The position numbers were made by a program, and so were the translations under genes. From a virus, in IMG/VR virus record IMGVR_UViG_3300042691_048368, positions 1-64,000 of that record: 64,000 nucleotides of DNA. One strand, given 5' to 3'. Numbering within the stretch: position 1 is the first letter of the stretch; each line of letters opens with the position of its first letter. The notes under the pieces are model-generated. The model saw only the letters and a program-made list of their open reading frames with translations, did not search any database and had not been told where the DNA came from. This document shows positions 8,922 to 18,262 of this stretch, piece by piece.

Positions 8922-9237
8922 CCAAAATTATTTTTCCTTTGAACCTTTCTTTCCAACTCAAGTTTTTATTGATAAGTGTATTATATTTTTGTTCGAGTAT
9001 GAATTTTTGGTTCTGTATATTGTTTATTTCACAATTATAATAGTCTTTTTGTTTACTCATTTCCTCAAGAGTATTTTCCATTCTTTCTTTATAATGAATG
9101 ATACTACAAGAGGATATTCTGTAAAAGTTTCTGAATTTTATCAAAAGAAATTTCAACTCATCGAGATTTAGTCCTTCATTAAAATCTGAAGTCATCAAAA
9201 AATCTAGTATTTCATTTTCCGATAAATCATTAACCAT
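8905..9237 (-). CDS. Hypothetical coiled-coil protein, 110 aa
   Basis: This small acidic protein has a helical second half (heptad-like stretch around residues 45-90). No membrane segment or domain is recognised. Its 3' end overlaps the start of the membrane protein gene by 17 bp, and 18 bp separate it from the upstream AAA ATPase gene, so the three are one minus-strand operon. Confidence 0.6.
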   Translation of the reverse strand: MVNDLSENEILDFLMTSDFNEGLNLDELKFLLIKFRNFYRISSCSIIHYKERMENTLEEMSKQKDYYNCEINNIQNQKFILEQKYNTLINKNLSWKERFKGKIILDDEIK

Positions 9238-9255
9238 TTCTATTATATATTATTT

Positions 9256-10335
9256 TTACACAAAACCAATATCAGACTTAACTTCAATAAGATTTTTCTT
9301 TTTCAAGACATCTATCAGTCTCATATTTGATTTGGTTTTAGTCTTTCTTCCAAGATGGTTTGAAAGGTCTTTTATTTTTTTGATTTCTAGACTCTTCACA
9401 TCGATTATGTCTAACAAATTATTAGATTCCAATAATATATGGTCAACTTGATTAATATCGTCAACATTCAATATTACTAAAATATGAGCCTTGAGATTAT
9501 CTGAATCAAGACCATCAACAATTTGTAATAAATTATTTGTAAATATGTTAGATTTTGAATAAATCTCACTGAAAAATAATTCCGAATCATCTAATATCAA
9601 TAAACAATCATTATTACTCTTCAAATAGTTTCTGAAGTCTGGATTATTTATTGTAGTTTCAAATAAACTACATGGTATAAAAATAGATTTTTTATCGATA
9701 TTTTTTACGATTTCATGAACCAATGAACTTTTTCCAACTCCTCTTTCTCCATGAATTACGGTCAAACCTTTATTGAACTTTTTGATATTTTTTTCAAGTT
9801 TTGACTTTTTCTTTAATGTTTCATCATTATAATATAGATCAAAATTATCAGAATCTATTTCAATAAAGGGTGTTGGTGTTATTTCAAAACCAGAAGTTCC
9901 TACACTAAGAATGTAACTATTAATGTCACTATTTGAAATATCGTCATCTATTTTATCGGATATTTGTAACAACTCTTGGTATAAGATGTCAAGTTCATTA
10001 CTAAAAGCTTCTTTGTGAAACAAATGAATTTCATTTATTAGACTGTCTTCTTGTTCAATATCATACTCAGTGTAGGAAATGAAAATATCGTCATTATATT
10101 GTCCAATAGATCTTCTATTGACAATTGAATCATTTTCAAGTGGGAAAATTTCAGTAAATGTATTAATGGTCTTTATATCAAATTTCAAAAGAAAATTTTG
10201 AAAATCAATAGACTTGAAACTTGTTAATACAGAAGTTTTGTTCGGTCTTTTATCGAAAAGATTCCAGCAAAATAAAAAATCATTTAACTGATTGTCTTCC
10301 TTGTTAATGTTTAGATTAAGAAAAGATTTTTTCAT
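9256..10335 (-). CDS. AAA-type ATPase, 359 aa
   Basis: A P-loop is present at residues 196-203 (GERGVGKS) and a Walker B strand at 245-250 (LLILDD). The ATPase part occupies the C-terminal half; the first 180 residues are acidic and unrecognised. A sensor-1-like Asn lies in the strand around LVILNVDD, and a winged-helix-like tail ends the chain. Related folds serve in replication initiation, DNA translocation and protein remodelling, and the sequence does not tell which. It is the first gene of the operon that continues with a coiled-coil protein, a membrane protein and the Hc1-like protein. An ACTATATATAAATC motif upstream of the ATG fits the phage promoter pattern. Confidence 0.75.
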   Translation of the reverse strand: MKKSFLNLNINKEDNQLNDFLFCWNLFDKRPNKTSVLTSFKSIDFQNFLLKFDIKTINTFTEIFPLENDSIVNRRSIGQYNDDIFISYTEYDIEQEDSLINEIHLFHKEAFSNELDILYQELLQISDKIDDDISNSDINSYILSVGTSGFEITPTPFIEIDSDNFDLYYNDETLKKKSKLEKNIKKFNKGLTVIHGERGVGKSSLVHEIVKNIDKKSIFIPCSLFETTINNPDFRNYLKSNNDCLLILDDSELFFSEIYSKSNIFTNNLLQIVDGLDSDNLKAHILVILNVDDINQVDHILLESNNLLDIIDVKSLEIKKIKDLSNHLGRKTKTKSNMRLIDVLKKKNLIEVKSDIGFV

Positions 10336-10376
10336 ATTAATGATTTATATATAGTGTACATAACAATGTTTTTGAA

Positions 10377-10541
10377 ATGACGAAAAGGGAGAAAGAATCA
10401 ATAATTGTATTGAGCAAATACTTAGCTATTTGTAAAGATGATACTAAAAAGTTCTCAACAATAAGAAATTATTTACATCATAGAATTTCAAAAATTTTCG
10501 AAATGAGAATGATCGAAAATATTATTGTTTCTAAATCCTAG
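10377..10541 (+). CDS. Possible small protein, 54 aa
   Basis: A short frame fills the gap between the divergent ATPase and the 83-aa gene. It starts at ATG 10377 (MTKREKESIIVL) and ends at TAG 10541, overlapping the end of the convergent 83-aa gene by 11 bp. The product is basic and helical. An ATATATAGTGTAC stretch precedes it. Length and composition are plausible for a small phage protein, but no homologue is recognised and the frame could be chance. Confidence 0.4.
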   Translation: MTKREKESIIVLSKYLAICKDDTKKFSTIRNYLHHRISKIFEMRMIENIIVSKS

Positions 10542-10782
10542 GTCCTTCTACACCAATAGTGGACGGATCGGTTATCGGCATACCCATAGTTGGAATAACA
10601 GGATCAGGTAAATTCAACTTCTCAGGTGTATTATTGAAAAGTCCTTTTTCTTTTTCTTCTTGAATCAATTTCATGATAAACTCTTTTTGAGCTTTTTCCA
10701 TTTTTTTTCTTTCTTGATTCAAGATGTTATTCCTTTTAGCGACTCTTTTTTTATGCTCTTTTTTTGTTCTTACTTTTGCCAT
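10531..10782 (-). CDS. Small basic protein with proline-rich tail, 83 aa
   Basis: The first half is a highly basic helix (Lys/Arg/Glu-rich, starting MAKVRTKKEHKK). The second half is Pro/Gly-rich (LPDPVIPTMGMPITDP). It lies 29 bp downstream of the 1456-aa structural gene on the same strand, so it is probably made with the virion proteins. No family is recognised. Confidence 0.65.
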   Translation of the reverse strand: MAKVRTKKEHKKRVAKRNNILNQERKKMEKAQKEFIMKLIQEEKEKGLFNNTPEKLNLPDPVIPTMGMPITDPSTIGVEGPRI

Positions 10783-10811
10783 AATTGAAAATATTTGACC
10801 TTTATATTTTT

Positions 10812-13800
10812 TTAAATATTAAAGTTGAAAGTGTACTGAAGATCTGAATTATTTTCAATCCATTTTTCCATTTCTTGTTGATTCAAATCTCTCAAGTCTC
10901 TTCCATCAGAAGTTTTTATAAAATAAACAAATTTAAAAGAGTCTTCATTACCTTTGTCATTTAATGAGGGATTGAATGCTATTCCTTCGGTTGATGCACT
11001 TGGACCCGTATTTATATCTATTGGATTTAAATTTAACAATTTAGCAATATCTTTCGGACTCAAATCAGCATTGGTATCTTTACATATATTCAAATATGGT
11101 GGTTTCAATACAATCCATTTACCTGTTTCTGGTTCAATTAGACCTAACACCGCCCATACAAAATCAATAAAAGTATTTATAACTGCCTCAATGAAGCATA
11201 ATATAGCATTCAATATCATGATAGGTAATGGAAATTTGAGGAACGTGATAGCTTTGAATTCTTTGTAAGAATAAGTTGGCCAAGTGGTCCAAGGTAGTTT
11301 TATAATTTCATTTAAATCAAATGTCATAAATGAAAATGGATTCGGTAAATCAGGAGCACCTGGAATTTTTGGTGGGTTAGGAAAAGCTAAGACCGGTAAC
11401 CATTCTGTGAAAAATTTTTGTATATCGAAAAGTATACCAGCCATTGAAAACATACTGTTAGGACTTATTGGACTGAAAAAATCCAAAATCCATTTGAAAC
11501 TTACAAAATCTATTATCTTACCTGGTAAACTAAATGGATTAGCTAAACTTTTGAAAAAATTCATTATGTAGGTTATTATACCGAATATAACTTTTAGTGG
11601 TAACATAACTAAATTAAGAATAAAATCAAATATTGGTTGTGTGGAAAAATTCTTACGCAATTTCCTTAAATTTTCAATTTTACCTTTCACAAACCCATTT
11701 TTAGGATCAATACGAAGCGCGTCTTCTAATTTACCTAAAGCTTTACCAAGTGACGTATCGTCTCCTTGTTCCTCCAATTTTATTGCCTCTCTTACTAAGT
11801 CATTTACTTGATCACTAAGGTAAAAATATTCATACAAAACATCTTCCTTGAAAGTACCAGTAGAATATACTGTAGATGTTTCTTCGATACTTGGAATTCC
11901 ACCAGCCTCAGCAGGTATTACGTTTTTGAATGTAAGTACCGGTGTAAAGTTCGCATTATATAAGGATGCTTCTTTAATATCTTTACTCATATTATCACTC
12001 ATATTACCTAATAAATCAGGCAGTTTTCTTTGAGATCCACTCTTAGTCCTATTCAAACCAAAAATTAATTTGAATGGTGGTTTTGGATCTGGTGAAATCA
12101 AACTTCCAAGATTTGTTTCAATTCCGAAAACTAAACTTGGTAGATTTTTTAACAGTGGGGCATCTCCAAACAAGTTGATTGTCGCTGATCCATCTAACAC
12201 AAATCTACCTTGTCCTTTATCGGAAATAAAAACATAGTTTTTCAGAAGAGAGGTATTCAGATATAATTTGAGCTCATCCTTTATGTCTTGTTTCTTTTCC
12301 GGATCTCCTTGAGCATTTTTCAAATCCTCGGCGTACTTCTTGACTTTTCTCAGTTGATCTAAAAAGGGTTTAGAGAAAAAACCGAACTTTGGAACATCTG
12401 TGCCGAAATCATCACCCAACTTTGCTATGATGATATCTGAAATAGCTTGTGGGGGATTTTTGATCAGATTTATGAATGTCGTGATAGCTGGTATCAGTTT
12501 TGCAGCAATCTTTATTACGATTCTCACAAATTTCTTAATAATACCAACCAAACAAATTGGTATAGCCTCAATTGAGCAACATAAATAAATTCCTCCTCCA
12601 CCTCCGCCACTTCTTTGACCATTTCCACCTTTAGCTTTCAAATCATTTTCTTCATTGACTGATATCAAAACATTTTTATTTTTGGTTTTTAATACCGCCT
12701 CCACTATATAATATGTTTGTATATCATCTTCTGTTCTTGGATATCTATAGATTTGTTCTACTGTTTGATTTCTGGATTCACCTGGCTCTGAACTTATTAT
12801 TGGGCTACCATAAGGTTCTTTTCCAATGGGTCCACTACCATATAATTGTTGGTTTCTAATATTTGCTTGTGGTCCAAGACCTGTTATAATTTTGGGTATA
12901 TTTTGCCCACCATCTGTATCAAGTATTCTTATCAAGTTTGGCTTAGCTTCTCTAGAAGCCAATGTGACTTGACCGCTTTCAACATTCAAATCGACAGTAG
13001 TAATTTGCCCCTCACTAGGGATGAATTGCGATAAATTAGGTGTTTTTAAAATTCCATAAAAATTACCATTTTGATTTATTAATACTTTTTCATTTTTGAA
13101 GTTTATCTGAAACAAAATCATCGTTCCACCCTGTTGAGGTCTTACCGCACCACCAATAGTGCCTTGTAAAAATTCTCTGTAGAAAGGTGAATAATTGACT
13201 ATATTTGATGATGAATCATCTATCCAAGCAGCAGTTGCACCTGATCCCTTATATTCAAAAGTCAATTTATATGTATCACCATTGGGTTTGAAATAAGCTC
13301 TTTTATTCGTCTCATAATTCCAATAATTAGTTAGATTTGTTGAAATTTCCGCATCAGCGATCCTAATCGGAAATTGAGAGTTTGATAAGACATAACCACT
13401 ATCTCCAGATCTTGGATCTTCGACAATGATAGCTCTATCCACACCATCCTTTCTAATATAATCAAGTGTCAGAGAGGTCTGATTCATATTGAAAAAATTA
13501 CCTTCTGATGTGTATATTATATAATTAATTCTTTTTTGATTTAAGAGTCTGACTGAATAACTCTTTTTTATAAATCTAAGTATTTTTGCTTTTCTTTCCC
13601 TTTCACCTACATTTTCAAGGAATGTTATGTCGAATGTTATATCACATTTGATTATTTTCATATCATATTCAGATTCTATATCATACCAAACATTACCGAT
13701 TTTCTTAGCTTTGAAAGCAAAAGCTATGTTTCTGAATTTTTCCGTATTTATGAGGTTGGTTGTATTAGTCCTAGAAACACTCATAAAATTATTGCTTATT

Positions 13801-15182
13801 AGACCCTCTAATTGCATTGGTATCATACCAGCCTGACTAAGATCGGAAAATTTAGATTCTAAATCCTTTCTTGCCTCTTGTCTTGAATCCTTCACCGTAC
13901 CATCTTCATCGGTGTAGGTAGAAGCGGTATTACCAAAAGCTTTTTGCAATCTAATATCTGTGTATTCCATGTAATAGTTTTTATAATATTGGAATAAACT
14001 TTGAGTTTTTTCTGAATTGTAAGCTACTGCCAATTGTCCTTCTTTCAGAAACTTTCGAGAACCCTCTATATCTATGGTTGGGCCGTTACCTTCATATCTT
14101 AAAATTTCCCAACCGGCCGATTCATCAATCCAAATTGTATTGGGGTCATCCTCCGGTGGTCCACCAACCCTACTTGCCACTATGATTCCAAATAACTTTT
14201 TCACATACAAATAATCAAAACTTTCACCCGGTTTGATTTGTGGCCAAGGTCCACCAGCAACATATTTGTCAACTAGCCAAGGTAATCTTTCTTGTACTTG
14301 ACTATACCATAATGGTTCGTAATCTTGATTATACACTCCCAAAACAATAGTCTGGTTTTTTTCAGGTTCTTCATCCTCTTCTATTGCAGTAGACTCATCA
14401 TCTACAATCGGATTGAATTCCTCAAATAAATCAACATATTTGTAAGTATATTCAACACTTGGATCAAACTCCTCTGTTGAATAAACTGTTGAAATTGTAA
14501 TAGCTATATACTTACCTGTATATGGACTTGTGGACTCCTCAGCCGTAGACTGACTTGCGATATTTTCTGGTGAAAATTTATTATCGGACATTTTATTTTT
14601 CGGTGCAGGTTTTTTTCCAATTTTTCCCAAACTGTTCATACCAGCACCTGCACCACCAGTGCCATCTTTTTTGAAACCCTTCTGAGTGCCCTGAAAACCC
14701 AAAGCTCTGCGATTACCTCTTGGTTTTTTCGATGGACCACCGAAACCCAAAACATGAGCTACAATGTCTTCTAATTCGACAAATAGTCCAATAACAATTT
14801 TTGCGATTTCTATATATGGCTTTTGAGTTTCAAAAATTGATTGAAGCAGCGCCCTCTCAAAAGCATCGAGTCCTCCCAAATTCAAAGCGGATTTATCTAT
14901 CTTTACTTCGGTCGGTGGAGTCAGTTTTCCATTAACAAAAAATTGATCCGGATTGGATCCTAAATTAGCACCACTGACTTTTGAAAATTCTCTGAGCTCA
15001 CTCTTTTTTTTGAGTTTGGGAAGATTCTTTTGCATCATTCTCTGTTGAATCTTTTTACAAATTCCAACATTTCCATCTACAACTTTCAAAATGAAAGGAA
15101 CATTTGGAACAAATAAGATAGGCAATTCGTTCGGTTCTGTGCTTGTAAAACTAGGATATGGGGGTATAGAAAACGCAATCAT
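10812..15182 (-). CDS. Large virion (tail/baseplate) structural protein, 1456 aa
   Basis: This very long protein is rich in Pro, Gly, Asn and aromatic residues. A low-complexity Gly-rich linker with basic residues lies around residues 150-200, and a run of six glycines at about residue 865 is followed by a Cys-containing hydrophobic stretch (CCSIEAIPICLVGII). Long hydrophobic, Phe/Pro-rich segments occupy the C-terminal third. Internal beta-rich domains are likely; no enzyme motif is visible. Such size and composition, and its position with other virion genes, indicate a tail or baseplate component. I cannot match it to a named T4 protein. The hydrophobic C-terminal third suggests contact with a membrane or a buried assembly role, which is inference. 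Confidence 0.7.
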   Translation of the reverse strand: MIAFSIPPYPSFTSTEPNELPILFVPNVPFILKVVDGNVGICKKIQQRMMQKNLPKLKKKSELREFSKVSGANLGSNPDQFFVNGKLTPPTEVKIDKSALNLGGLDAFERALLQSIFETQKPYIEIAKIVIGLFVELEDIVAHVLGFGGPSKKPRGNRRALGFQGTQKGFKKDGTGGAGAGMNSLGKIGKKPAPKNKMSDNKFSPENIASQSTAEESTSPYTGKYIAITISTVYSTEEFDPSVEYTYKYVDLFEEFNPIVDDESTAIEEDEEPEKNQTIVLGVYNQDYEPLWYSQVQERLPWLVDKYVAGGPWPQIKPGESFDYLYVKKLFGIIVASRVGGPPEDDPNTIWIDESAGWEILRYEGNGPTIDIEGSRKFLKEGQLAVAYNSEKTQSLFQYYKNYYMEYTDIRLQKAFGNTASTYTDEDGTVKDSRQEARKDLESKFSDLSQAGMIPMQLEGLISNNFMSVSRTNTTNLINTEKFRNIAFAFKAKKIGNVWYDIESEYDMKIIKCDITFDITFLENVGERERKAKILRFIKKSYSVRLLNQKRINYIIYTSEGNFFNMNQTSLTLDYIRKDGVDRAIIVEDPRSGDSGYVLSNSQFPIRIADAEISTNLTNYWNYETNKRAYFKPNGDTYKLTFEYKGSGATAAWIDDSSSNIVNYSPFYREFLQGTIGGAVRPQQGGTMILFQINFKNEKVLINQNGNFYGILKTPNLSQFIPSEGQITTVDLNVESGQVTLASREAKPNLIRILDTDGGQNIPKIITGLGPQANIRNQQLYGSGPIGKEPYGSPIISSEPGESRNQTVEQIYRYPRTEDDIQTYYIVEAVLKTKNKNVLISVNEENDLKAKGGNGQRSGGGGGGIYLCCSIEAIPICLVGIIKKFVRIVIKIAAKLIPAITTFINLIKNPPQAISDIIIAKLGDDFGTDVPKFGFFSKPFLDQLRKVKKYAEDLKNAQGDPEKKQDIKDELKLYLNTSLLKNYVFISDKGQGRFVLDGSATINLFGDAPLLKNLPSLVFGIETNLGSLISPDPKPPFKLIFGLNRTKSGSQRKLPDLLGNMSDNMSKDIKEASLYNANFTPVLTFKNVIPAEAGGIPSIEETSTVYSTGTFKEDVLYEYFYLSDQVNDLVREAIKLEEQGDDTSLGKALGKLEDALRIDPKNGFVKGKIENLRKLRKNFSTQPIFDFILNLVMLPLKVIFGIITYIMNFFKSLANPFSLPGKIIDFVSFKWILDFFSPISPNSMFSMAGILFDIQKFFTEWLPVLAFPNPPKIPGAPDLPNPFSFMTFDLNEIIKLPWTTWPTYSYKEFKAITFLKFPLPIMILNAILCFIEAVINTFIDFVWAVLGLIEPETGKWIVLKPPYLNICKDTNADLSPKDIAKLLNLNPIDINTGPSASTEGIAFNPSLNDKGNEDSFKFVYFIKTSDGRDLRDLNQQEMEKWIENNSDLQYTFNFNI

Positions 15183-15206
15183 AAATTATATATTATGACA
15201 CATGAC

Positions 15207-15524
15207 TTACATCCTCTGGCTCCAAATAGATTTTGGTTTATTAACTTGAACGCCCGTTTTCCAAAGTCCAAGTCTTAATTTTGAGTCATTATTAAACTCA
15301 CCTCTCAATCTTCCACACTGTTTATCCGTCAAATAAATGTGAAACATCTCCGCATACATATTATCATCAACTGGATTCAAAAAGTATTCGCTATTCGATT
15401 CAAATTCATCCAAATCTTGTATTATGCCAGATCCCCACCCATGGGTTTTTTTTAATATTTTGATTATTCTATCATAATCATATGAATCTTCAAACATTTC
15501 AAAGAATTTCTTGATCCTCATCAT
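15207..15524 (-). CDS. Tagged small protein, 105 aa
   Basis: Tandem ATGs (15524, 15521) begin MMRIKKFFEMFEDSYDY, which fits the Phe-x-x-Phe-Glu tag seen on other proteins of this window. The body is a compact acidic alpha/beta domain without a recognised motif; it contains one Cys-Gly-Arg segment (DKQCGRLRGEF). The start overlaps the upstream 479-aa gene by 26 bp, suggesting translational coupling of two tagged proteins. Packaging in the virion is inferred from the tag only. Confidence 0.6.
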   Translation of the reverse strand: MMRIKKFFEMFEDSYDYDRIIKILKKTHGWGSGIIQDLDEFESNSEYFLNPVDDNMYAEMFHIYLTDKQCGRLRGEFNNDSKLRLGLWKTGVQVNKPKSIWSQRM

Positions 15525-16938
15525 CGGTGTTCGATCTCATTTTGTTCATAATAATCATATTGAAATTGTCAACTGGTTCGAAGTTATATTTAGCATTCAA
15601 TTTGCCCGACATTTCGCCACCACTGAATTTTATATCAATATTACAATTAATAAGAGGTTCATCGTCAAGTTCCATTCTCAGTTTTATTGAAAAGTCATTT
15701 TTTTCTTCTTCTTCATTATCAACAATCAATCTTACATGATAATCAAATTTGATATTTATATCATCATAGAAATCTCTGAAAAACTTTCTTGATGGTACTT
15801 GGTGAAAATCCTTTCCTTTCTTTCCTAAAAAATAAGTTGGTCTTTCTAAACAACCTAATTTTTCCACGAAAGTTTTAATCAATTTCATTTTTACATTGCC
15901 ATCCGCTTTTTTGAATCCATCATCTAATTTTGTAATTTCATCTTTACTATTCGTTAATAAGGAATCTGTAATTAAATGTTCCAATATTTTTGAATTTAGT
16001 AGATAAATTTTAACCTCCATCCACTCATTGAATACTTTTTCAACGTCCAAAAAGCATTGATCTTTATTTTTCCATATTTCACTCATCAAGTCTGAAAATT
16101 TCAAGATATTCTTATCAAATTGTTTGATGTGTTCACCAATATTTTTGAATCTCATATCTCTGTGTTTCAAGTCAAAATATTCAAAATAACCTAGTGTGTC
16201 AATTCTTTCTGGTTCTATAAACTTTTCTATGTGAATTTGAATTGGTTTATTAGCATTTTCATAAATTATTTTAACCCAACTTTGTGTTAATTTATCCCAC
16301 TTTTTGATATACTCCTCATTGTACAAATTTTCTATACCCTTTCCGATAAAATCATCGGCAAATGTATTGAATGATGAAGATTTGGATGTGGATAAAGTTT
16401 TATTTACAAAAATACTGAACTGAGCACCTGATTTCAATTCAATAACTAAATCTTCCCCGTGGTCTTTGTCTTTATTCGGACCAATCCAATAAACTTTTGA
16501 TATAAGGTCTTCTGACAATTTTTCTTCGACCAAAATTTTATCGATAATATTACGAGCTGTGATTCTCGCATCGACCAATTTATTCCAATCTTGTTCGATG
16601 TCAAATTTAACTTCTTCAAAATATCCATTTATTTTTGAATGTTCGGTATCTTCAACACATACGTTATTTTCAAACTTACCCAATTGTAATCTATTTTTCG
16701 CTATTAATAGATTTTTTAAATCCGTAAGAAAAACATTTGAATTTTCTGTATACCTACCTTTCAAACCTCGGTCAAGAAGATTATCTAGAAATTCATTATT
16801 CAATAATATCATACCTACACAAATTTCTGTTATTAAATTTTTTGGCTTATAAATAGTCTTTTCTAAATCATTCTGTGCTTGAACTTTGAATTGGTTTTGT
16901 GCTTCCAAAAAAAGTTCGTAACCTCTTAACCATCTCAT
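15499..16938 (-). CDS. Tagged protein with possible PD-(D/E)xK nuclease-like core, 479 aa
   Basis: The protein begins MRWLRGYELFLEAQNQF, a tag-like start with an LE|A site. Residues 163-190 read EDLVIELK, then SGAQFSIFVNK and a Ser-rich stretch ending in FNTF. The Asp...Glu-x-Lys spacing (D163, E167, K169) followed by a strand and Ser-rich loop recalls the catalytic strand of PD-(D/E)xK restriction-type nucleases, but I see no clear remaining motif. The last 100 residues are beta-rich and acidic. The gene shares a symmetrical promoter region with the divergent tagged gene at 16994. A nuclease function is tentative; the reading frame is certain. Confidence 0.7.
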   Translation of the reverse strand: MRWLRGYELFLEAQNQFKVQAQNDLEKTIYKPKNLITEICVGMILLNNEFLDNLLDRGLKGRYTENSNVFLTDLKNLLIAKNRLQLGKFENNVCVEDTEHSKINGYFEEVKFDIEQDWNKLVDARITARNIIDKILVEEKLSEDLISKVYWIGPNKDKDHGEDLVIELKSGAQFSIFVNKTLSTSKSSSFNTFADDFIGKGIENLYNEEYIKKWDKLTQSWVKIIYENANKPIQIHIEKFIEPERIDTLGYFEYFDLKHRDMRFKNIGEHIKQFDKNILKFSDLMSEIWKNKDQCFLDVEKVFNEWMEVKIYLLNSKILEHLITDSLLTNSKDEITKLDDGFKKADGNVKMKLIKTFVEKLGCLERPTYFLGKKGKDFHQVPSRKFFRDFYDDINIKFDYHVRLIVDNEEEEKNDFSIKLRMELDDEPLINCNIDIKFSGGEMSGKLNAKYNFEPVDNFNMIIMNKMRSNTDDEDQEIL

Positions 16939-16952
16939 TATTATTATCAGAG

Positions 16953-16975
16953 TATTTTAATATATATATTAAAAT
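16953..16975. promoter_or_regulatory. Palindromic AATATATATATT bidirectional promoter candidate
   Basis: A near-perfect inverted repeat (TTTTAATATATATATTAAAA at its core) lies midway between the divergent starts at 16938 and 16994. Each half presents the AATATATA motif found upstream of many units in the window, so one site could serve both genes. Confidence 0.6.
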
Positions 16976-16993
16976 CAATCAATCATTTTATAA

Positions 16994-17626
16994 ATGAGGT
17001 TCATCAAAGATTTCAAAAGGTACCAAGAATCATTAAGAATAGAATTTGGTTATATAGATATAGATATAAATGAGTCATTGGGCTTATTATACGATAACGT
17101 TTTAAAATCCATAGGGGCGGAAGAAATTGATATGTTCGATACATTCCATCTACCCAAAGATGATTTTGCAGATAAAATGAATTTGGATCTATTGACTGCA
17201 AGTACAGAATTTATAAACTCATTATCAAGTATAGGTTTAAAAAATTCGAATGTTACAAATAGTGATGATTTTGAAACTTTTTTCAAAAGACCTTGTAGAT
17301 TCATGATGATTTATCGTATAGAGGCAAATGAACTTGAAAACCCCTCATATATTATATTCCAACCTTGGAGTGATTTGTTAAATAAGTGGGAAGATTGCAA
17401 ATTGTATAAAGTAAATGGAGATATAAAGAATTTTTATGATAAACTCTCATCCAAAGTCATTGAGGTTGAGGATGGTGGTGAAAAATTCATATATCAAACT
17501 TCAAACGGCAACGAATGGAATTTACAAAATTTGGACAAAGCAAATGACACGTATTTGAAATATTTCAGAACTGAAGATTTCGAGAAATTACTCAAAGATA
17601 GAAAAGTTTCTATCAACATAATTTAA
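16994..17626 (+). CDS. Tagged protein of unknown function, 210 aa
   Basis: The start MRFIKDFKRYQESLR fits the tag pattern (hydrophobic, Phe, Tyr, QE|S). The remainder is an acidic alpha/beta protein of about 190 residues with no membrane segment or known motif. It is divergent from the tagged 479-aa gene across a palindromic promoter and ends convergent with the J-domain gene, overlapping its stop by a few bases. Virion packaging is inferred from the tag. Confidence 0.65.
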   Translation: MRFIKDFKRYQESLRIEFGYIDIDINESLGLLYDNVLKSIGAEEIDMFDTFHLPKDDFADKMNLDLLTASTEFINSLSSIGLKNSNVTNSDDFETFFKRPCRFMMIYRIEANELENPSYIIFQPWSDLLNKWEDCKLYKVNGDIKNFYDKLSSKVIEVEDGGEKFIYQTSNGNEWNLQNLDKANDTYLKYFRTEDFEKLLKDRKVSINII

Positions 17627-18207
17627 ATTATTTGAGCTTTGATAAAATCAAATACTATTTGATATCTTTGTTCAATATCAGACTCATTGAACCATTTCCA
17701 AGTATAAGTCGTCTCTAAAAAATTGTTTTTTGATTTTAACTTATCAATTTCTTTTTTTATATTTTCAAATTCATACTGATCTATATCAAAGGGAATTTTC
17801 AATTTATCACAAATTGATATTATCGGTAGTAATTCATTATTCTCATATGCTTTTGTGGCTTCCAGATAAATTTCGTTCAAAGAGCTGTCATTTTTTTTGT
17901 CTGGATGAGTAGCTTTAGCAATAACTCTGTATAAGTTTTTAACTTTTGGATTTTTTGGTGGATCTATGACATCATCTACTTCGAATTTGTTCATTTTCAA
18001 CTGTTCAGAAGTTTGATCATTGATCAAATTTACCGATTTTGTAAATACTTCTTCCAATTCTATATTAGTTTCTAGAAAATACTTTACCTCTTTTTTAAAT
18101 TCAAAATCAATCTCTCTTAACATTTCTGATTTATATTTGAACTCCGATTCAAGGTAATCTAACTCTTTTATAAGTTTAATAACCTCTAATTTTCTTAAAT
18201 TTTCCAC
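17623..18207 (-). CDS. J-domain (DnaJ-like) protein, GTG start, 194 aa
   Basis: A J-domain is visible in the C-terminal half: helix II (LYRVIAKAT), the HPD motif at residues 101-103 (ATHPDKK), then helix III (LNEIYLEATKAYEN). J-domains stimulate Hsp70 ATPase. The first 80 residues are a charged helical region, and the tail about 145-194 is helical. The open frame extends to 18402, but that would overlap the plus-strand gene starting at 18263. GTG at 18207, behind a TATATATTCAG stretch, gives a start compatible with the divergent layout, so I choose it. The phage protein could steer host DnaK toward virion assembly or replication; this is inference. Confidence 0.75.
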   Translation of the reverse strand: MENLRKLEVIKLIKELDYLESEFKYKSEMLREIDFEFKKEVKYFLETNIELEEVFTKSVNLINDQTSEQLKMNKFEVDDVIDPPKNPKVKNLYRVIAKATHPDKKNDSSLNEIYLEATKAYENNELLPIISICDKLKIPFDIDQYEFENIKKEIDKLKSKNNFLETTYTWKWFNESDIEQRYQIVFDFIKAQII

Positions 18208-18262
18208 CTGAATATATATTCTAACTGTCTGTTTTTGGTCTAAGGAAAATAATATATATTGA

